Source: Macrophomina tecta (Eukaryota > Ascomycota > Dothideomycetes > Botryosphaeriales > Botryosphaeriaceae). Taken from it: 64,000 bases of DNA. The stretch is from the NCBI GenBank assembly GCA_024180945.1, contig JAKSGN010000042.1, forward strand, positions 186,001-250,000, given 5' to 3'. Under the pieces are notes generated by a model, which saw only the letters and a program-made list of their open reading frames with translations, was not told the origin of the DNA and did not search any database. Positions 62,417 to 64,000 of this stretch are shown piece after piece. The translations under genes and the position numbers were made by a program. The number at the start of each line of letters is the position of its first letter. Within the stretch, counting starts at the first letter, position 1.

Positions 62417-64000
62417 CAGTGCTTCCAATCACCCGACCGTCGGCTGGTCGGGTGGCAGGTGGCTGCTTAGTAATCCACCCACCCGACGGGTCTTGCGGGC
62501 GTCGGGAGGTGGGTGGCAGGTGGCAGGTTGCCCGCCCCGGGAATCGTCGGGATGCTTGGCATGGTGTTGAGGCCCTCCCCCTCGCTTAGAAGAGATCAAA
62601 GTACCAGGATGTGACTAGTTCCACCTGTGTTTCAGCGTGTGCCGCATCACCATTACTTCTACGTACGACATCTTATAGTGCTACACCGGCTTCTCTCGTT
62701 TCCGACACTTTCTAACACTATTTTATGCTTCCGTACGGTCGCTCCTTTATATAGGTACCTAGTAGATAGCACAGTTCCTGCAATCAAGCTTCTTGATCTA
62801 CATAGCCCTCCTTCAACCGGCCGACAAGTCGTCATGATTCAGGACTTTTTCCATAAATCTTCGGCTCGTACCTCCTCTTCCCCCTTTTCCGGGCTTAGCC
62901 TAACACGTGTACCTGATCCTAATCAGGCTCTCCCATCGAGCGAGCGCTGTTCTGCCCTGTCGACTCGCTCCACCCCATCCTCAGACGATTCTAGCCACTC
63001 CTGCACATTCCCCATACAGTGGAACAAGGTGACGAAGAATGGGCGCATTTTCAACGGTCTACATTATCGACCAAGACATAAAACCTTACTTGGCACGAAT
63101 AGACGTCCTTCCTGGATCTTTGATCATGGAGCCGATCTAGAGGATAGTAATAGGACCCGCGTGTAGGTATGTAGGCGTTGTCATCTTACTAAACGCTATC
63201 ATGATGGTGTTTATCAAGGAGAAGGCACTCAACACGAATCCGAGCACCTCTAGAAGGCTCATAAGTTATCGAATCCCAACAAGCCTGCACCAATTGAGCG
63301 AGTGGCGACAGAGGAAGGCACGCCTGCTACGTACTACGTTACTGCACCCTTCCAAGACCTTCGTTTCAAGCGCGAATTCGTCGATTTAGTTATTGCTAAG
63401 GATCTAAGCTTCAAGCAAGCTACCAGCGAACGTTTTCAGACGGTTGTCTGTCATAGAGGTCAGCAGGCCCAGCAAATCTTCGCCCAGAGCGCGACAAGCG
63501 CGTCCTCCTGGGTCAGATCCACGTTCGAATCGCGCCGTCAAGTCGTCAAGGATATCCTTCTAAAGGCTCGCAGCAAAATCAACATCAGCACAAATATATA
63601 GAGTAGCACCAACAAGCGCTCTTACGTCGCTATTTGCGCCCACTTCATCGATCAGATCGGCAAGCTTCGCGTGCTCCTTATCGGCCTCCCACGACTCCTC
63701 GGCGAACACACTGGCGAAAATATTACGTATTGTCTCTTACGAATCTTCAAGATCTACGAAATTAAGCCTAGAATCGGGTCCTTCGTTACTGACAACGCGT
63801 CCAACAATAACACCCTTCTGAGGTCTCTTGCGGAACATTTGCCAGGACTTCATAGCAAGGAGGACCGTCTTCGTTGCGTAGGGCATATCATCAACCTAAT
63901 TATTAAGGCCCTCCTCTTCGGCAAAGGCCTTGGCAAGCTTAAGAAGGACCTTCTAAGCGCAGGCGACAAAGAGACGTTCACACGTTAGAGGCAAGAGGCT
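62417..64000 (+). mobile_element. hAT-A transposon, copy 2 (right end beyond window)
   Basis: It begins CAGTGCTTCCAATCACCCG and follows copy 1 (14473-17459) base for base apart from scattered changes, many of them G to A or C to T, including TpG to TpA. The CCACCCACCCGACGG subterminal motifs are present. The insertion splits the gene on its left. The window ends within the transposase. Confidence 0.9.
62834..64000 (+). pseudogene. hAT-A transposase copy 2, with TAG stops
   Basis: It starts MIQDFFHKSSARTSSS and follows copy 1 through the BED finger and core. TAG stops replace Trp codons of copy 1 at the VWVCRR position (near 63163), the HLWKAH position (near 63251), the DVWSS position (near 63598) and the FTRWRQ position (near 63986): all are TGG to TAG. 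Where copy 1 has an extra T near 15933, this copy keeps the frame (HLPGLHSKEDRLRCVGHI). So the two copies carry complementary kinds of damage. Confidence 0.85.

Noticed and set aside
1..64000. A Starship giant transposon as the frame of the whole window
   Set aside because: No DUF3435-type tyrosine recombinase or typical cargo genes were seen, and the nested TEs have their own ends.

Overview
This 64 kb window looks like a repeat-rich stretch of a filamentous ascomycete (Pezizomycotina) genome, plausibly Dothideomycetes-like. The evidence is short GT-AG introns of about 45-70 bp, an Ole1-type desaturase with a cytochrome b5 tail, a FunK1 kinase, a 2EXR/F-box-like protein, a fungal Argonaute, and fungal hAT, Tc1, Tad-type LINE, Copia and chromovirus transposons. 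Many degraded copies carry TAG/TAA stops of the kind left by repeat-induced point mutation (RIP; CpA to TpA).

Layout. 1-8150: Tc1 remnants, then a nest in which one hAT element (1732-7670) holds a deletion-derivative hAT, a Tc1 element and an ORF1-only LINE, each with its own target-site duplication (TSD). 8151-14472: an island with a 467-aa protein of unknown function and an ATF/CREB-type bZIP. 14473-17459: hAT-A copy 1. 17468-21212: repeats, a palindromic MITE-like element, a LINE tail and the intact delta-9 desaturase. 21900-28760: a Lam/GRAM pseudogene cut by a solo LTR, then hAT-B. 28899-33128: FunK1 kinase and a 2EXR protein. 34202-49162: an almost continuous TE block (LTR fragment, hAT-C, hAT-D, Copia, ORF1-only LINE, EN-RT LINE, hAT-E). 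49163-52420: relics of Argonaute and an aspartic peptidase. 52502-59224: hAT-F joined to a 5'-truncated chromovirus with an antisense spliced gene at its 3' end. 59225-64000: a BTB gene cut by the LTR, a second LINE family, an unrecognised gene cut by hAT-A copy 2, and that copy itself.

The most unusual pattern is that four of the seven hAT elements with both ends visible have good terminal inverted repeats (TIRs) but no TSD. Their two flanks are unrelated truncated sequences that stop at or within a few bases of the TIRs (Argonaute, aspartic peptidase, Ty3 RT, Copia integrase, LINE RT). Recombination between dispersed hAT copies, aberrant hAT transposition, or mis-assembly at repeats could each explain this. 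The second is the antisense gene (57859-58684, minus) inside the chromovirus: a two-exon, in-phase, Cys-rich plus coiled-coil protein. The third is a pair of ORF1-only LINE copies with a (TCAAC)n tail, analogous to mammalian HAL1.

Intact host genes are few: the bZIP, the desaturase, the 2EXR protein and the 467-aa unknown. The others near TEs are broken at a TE edge. All calls come from reading the sequence without database searches.
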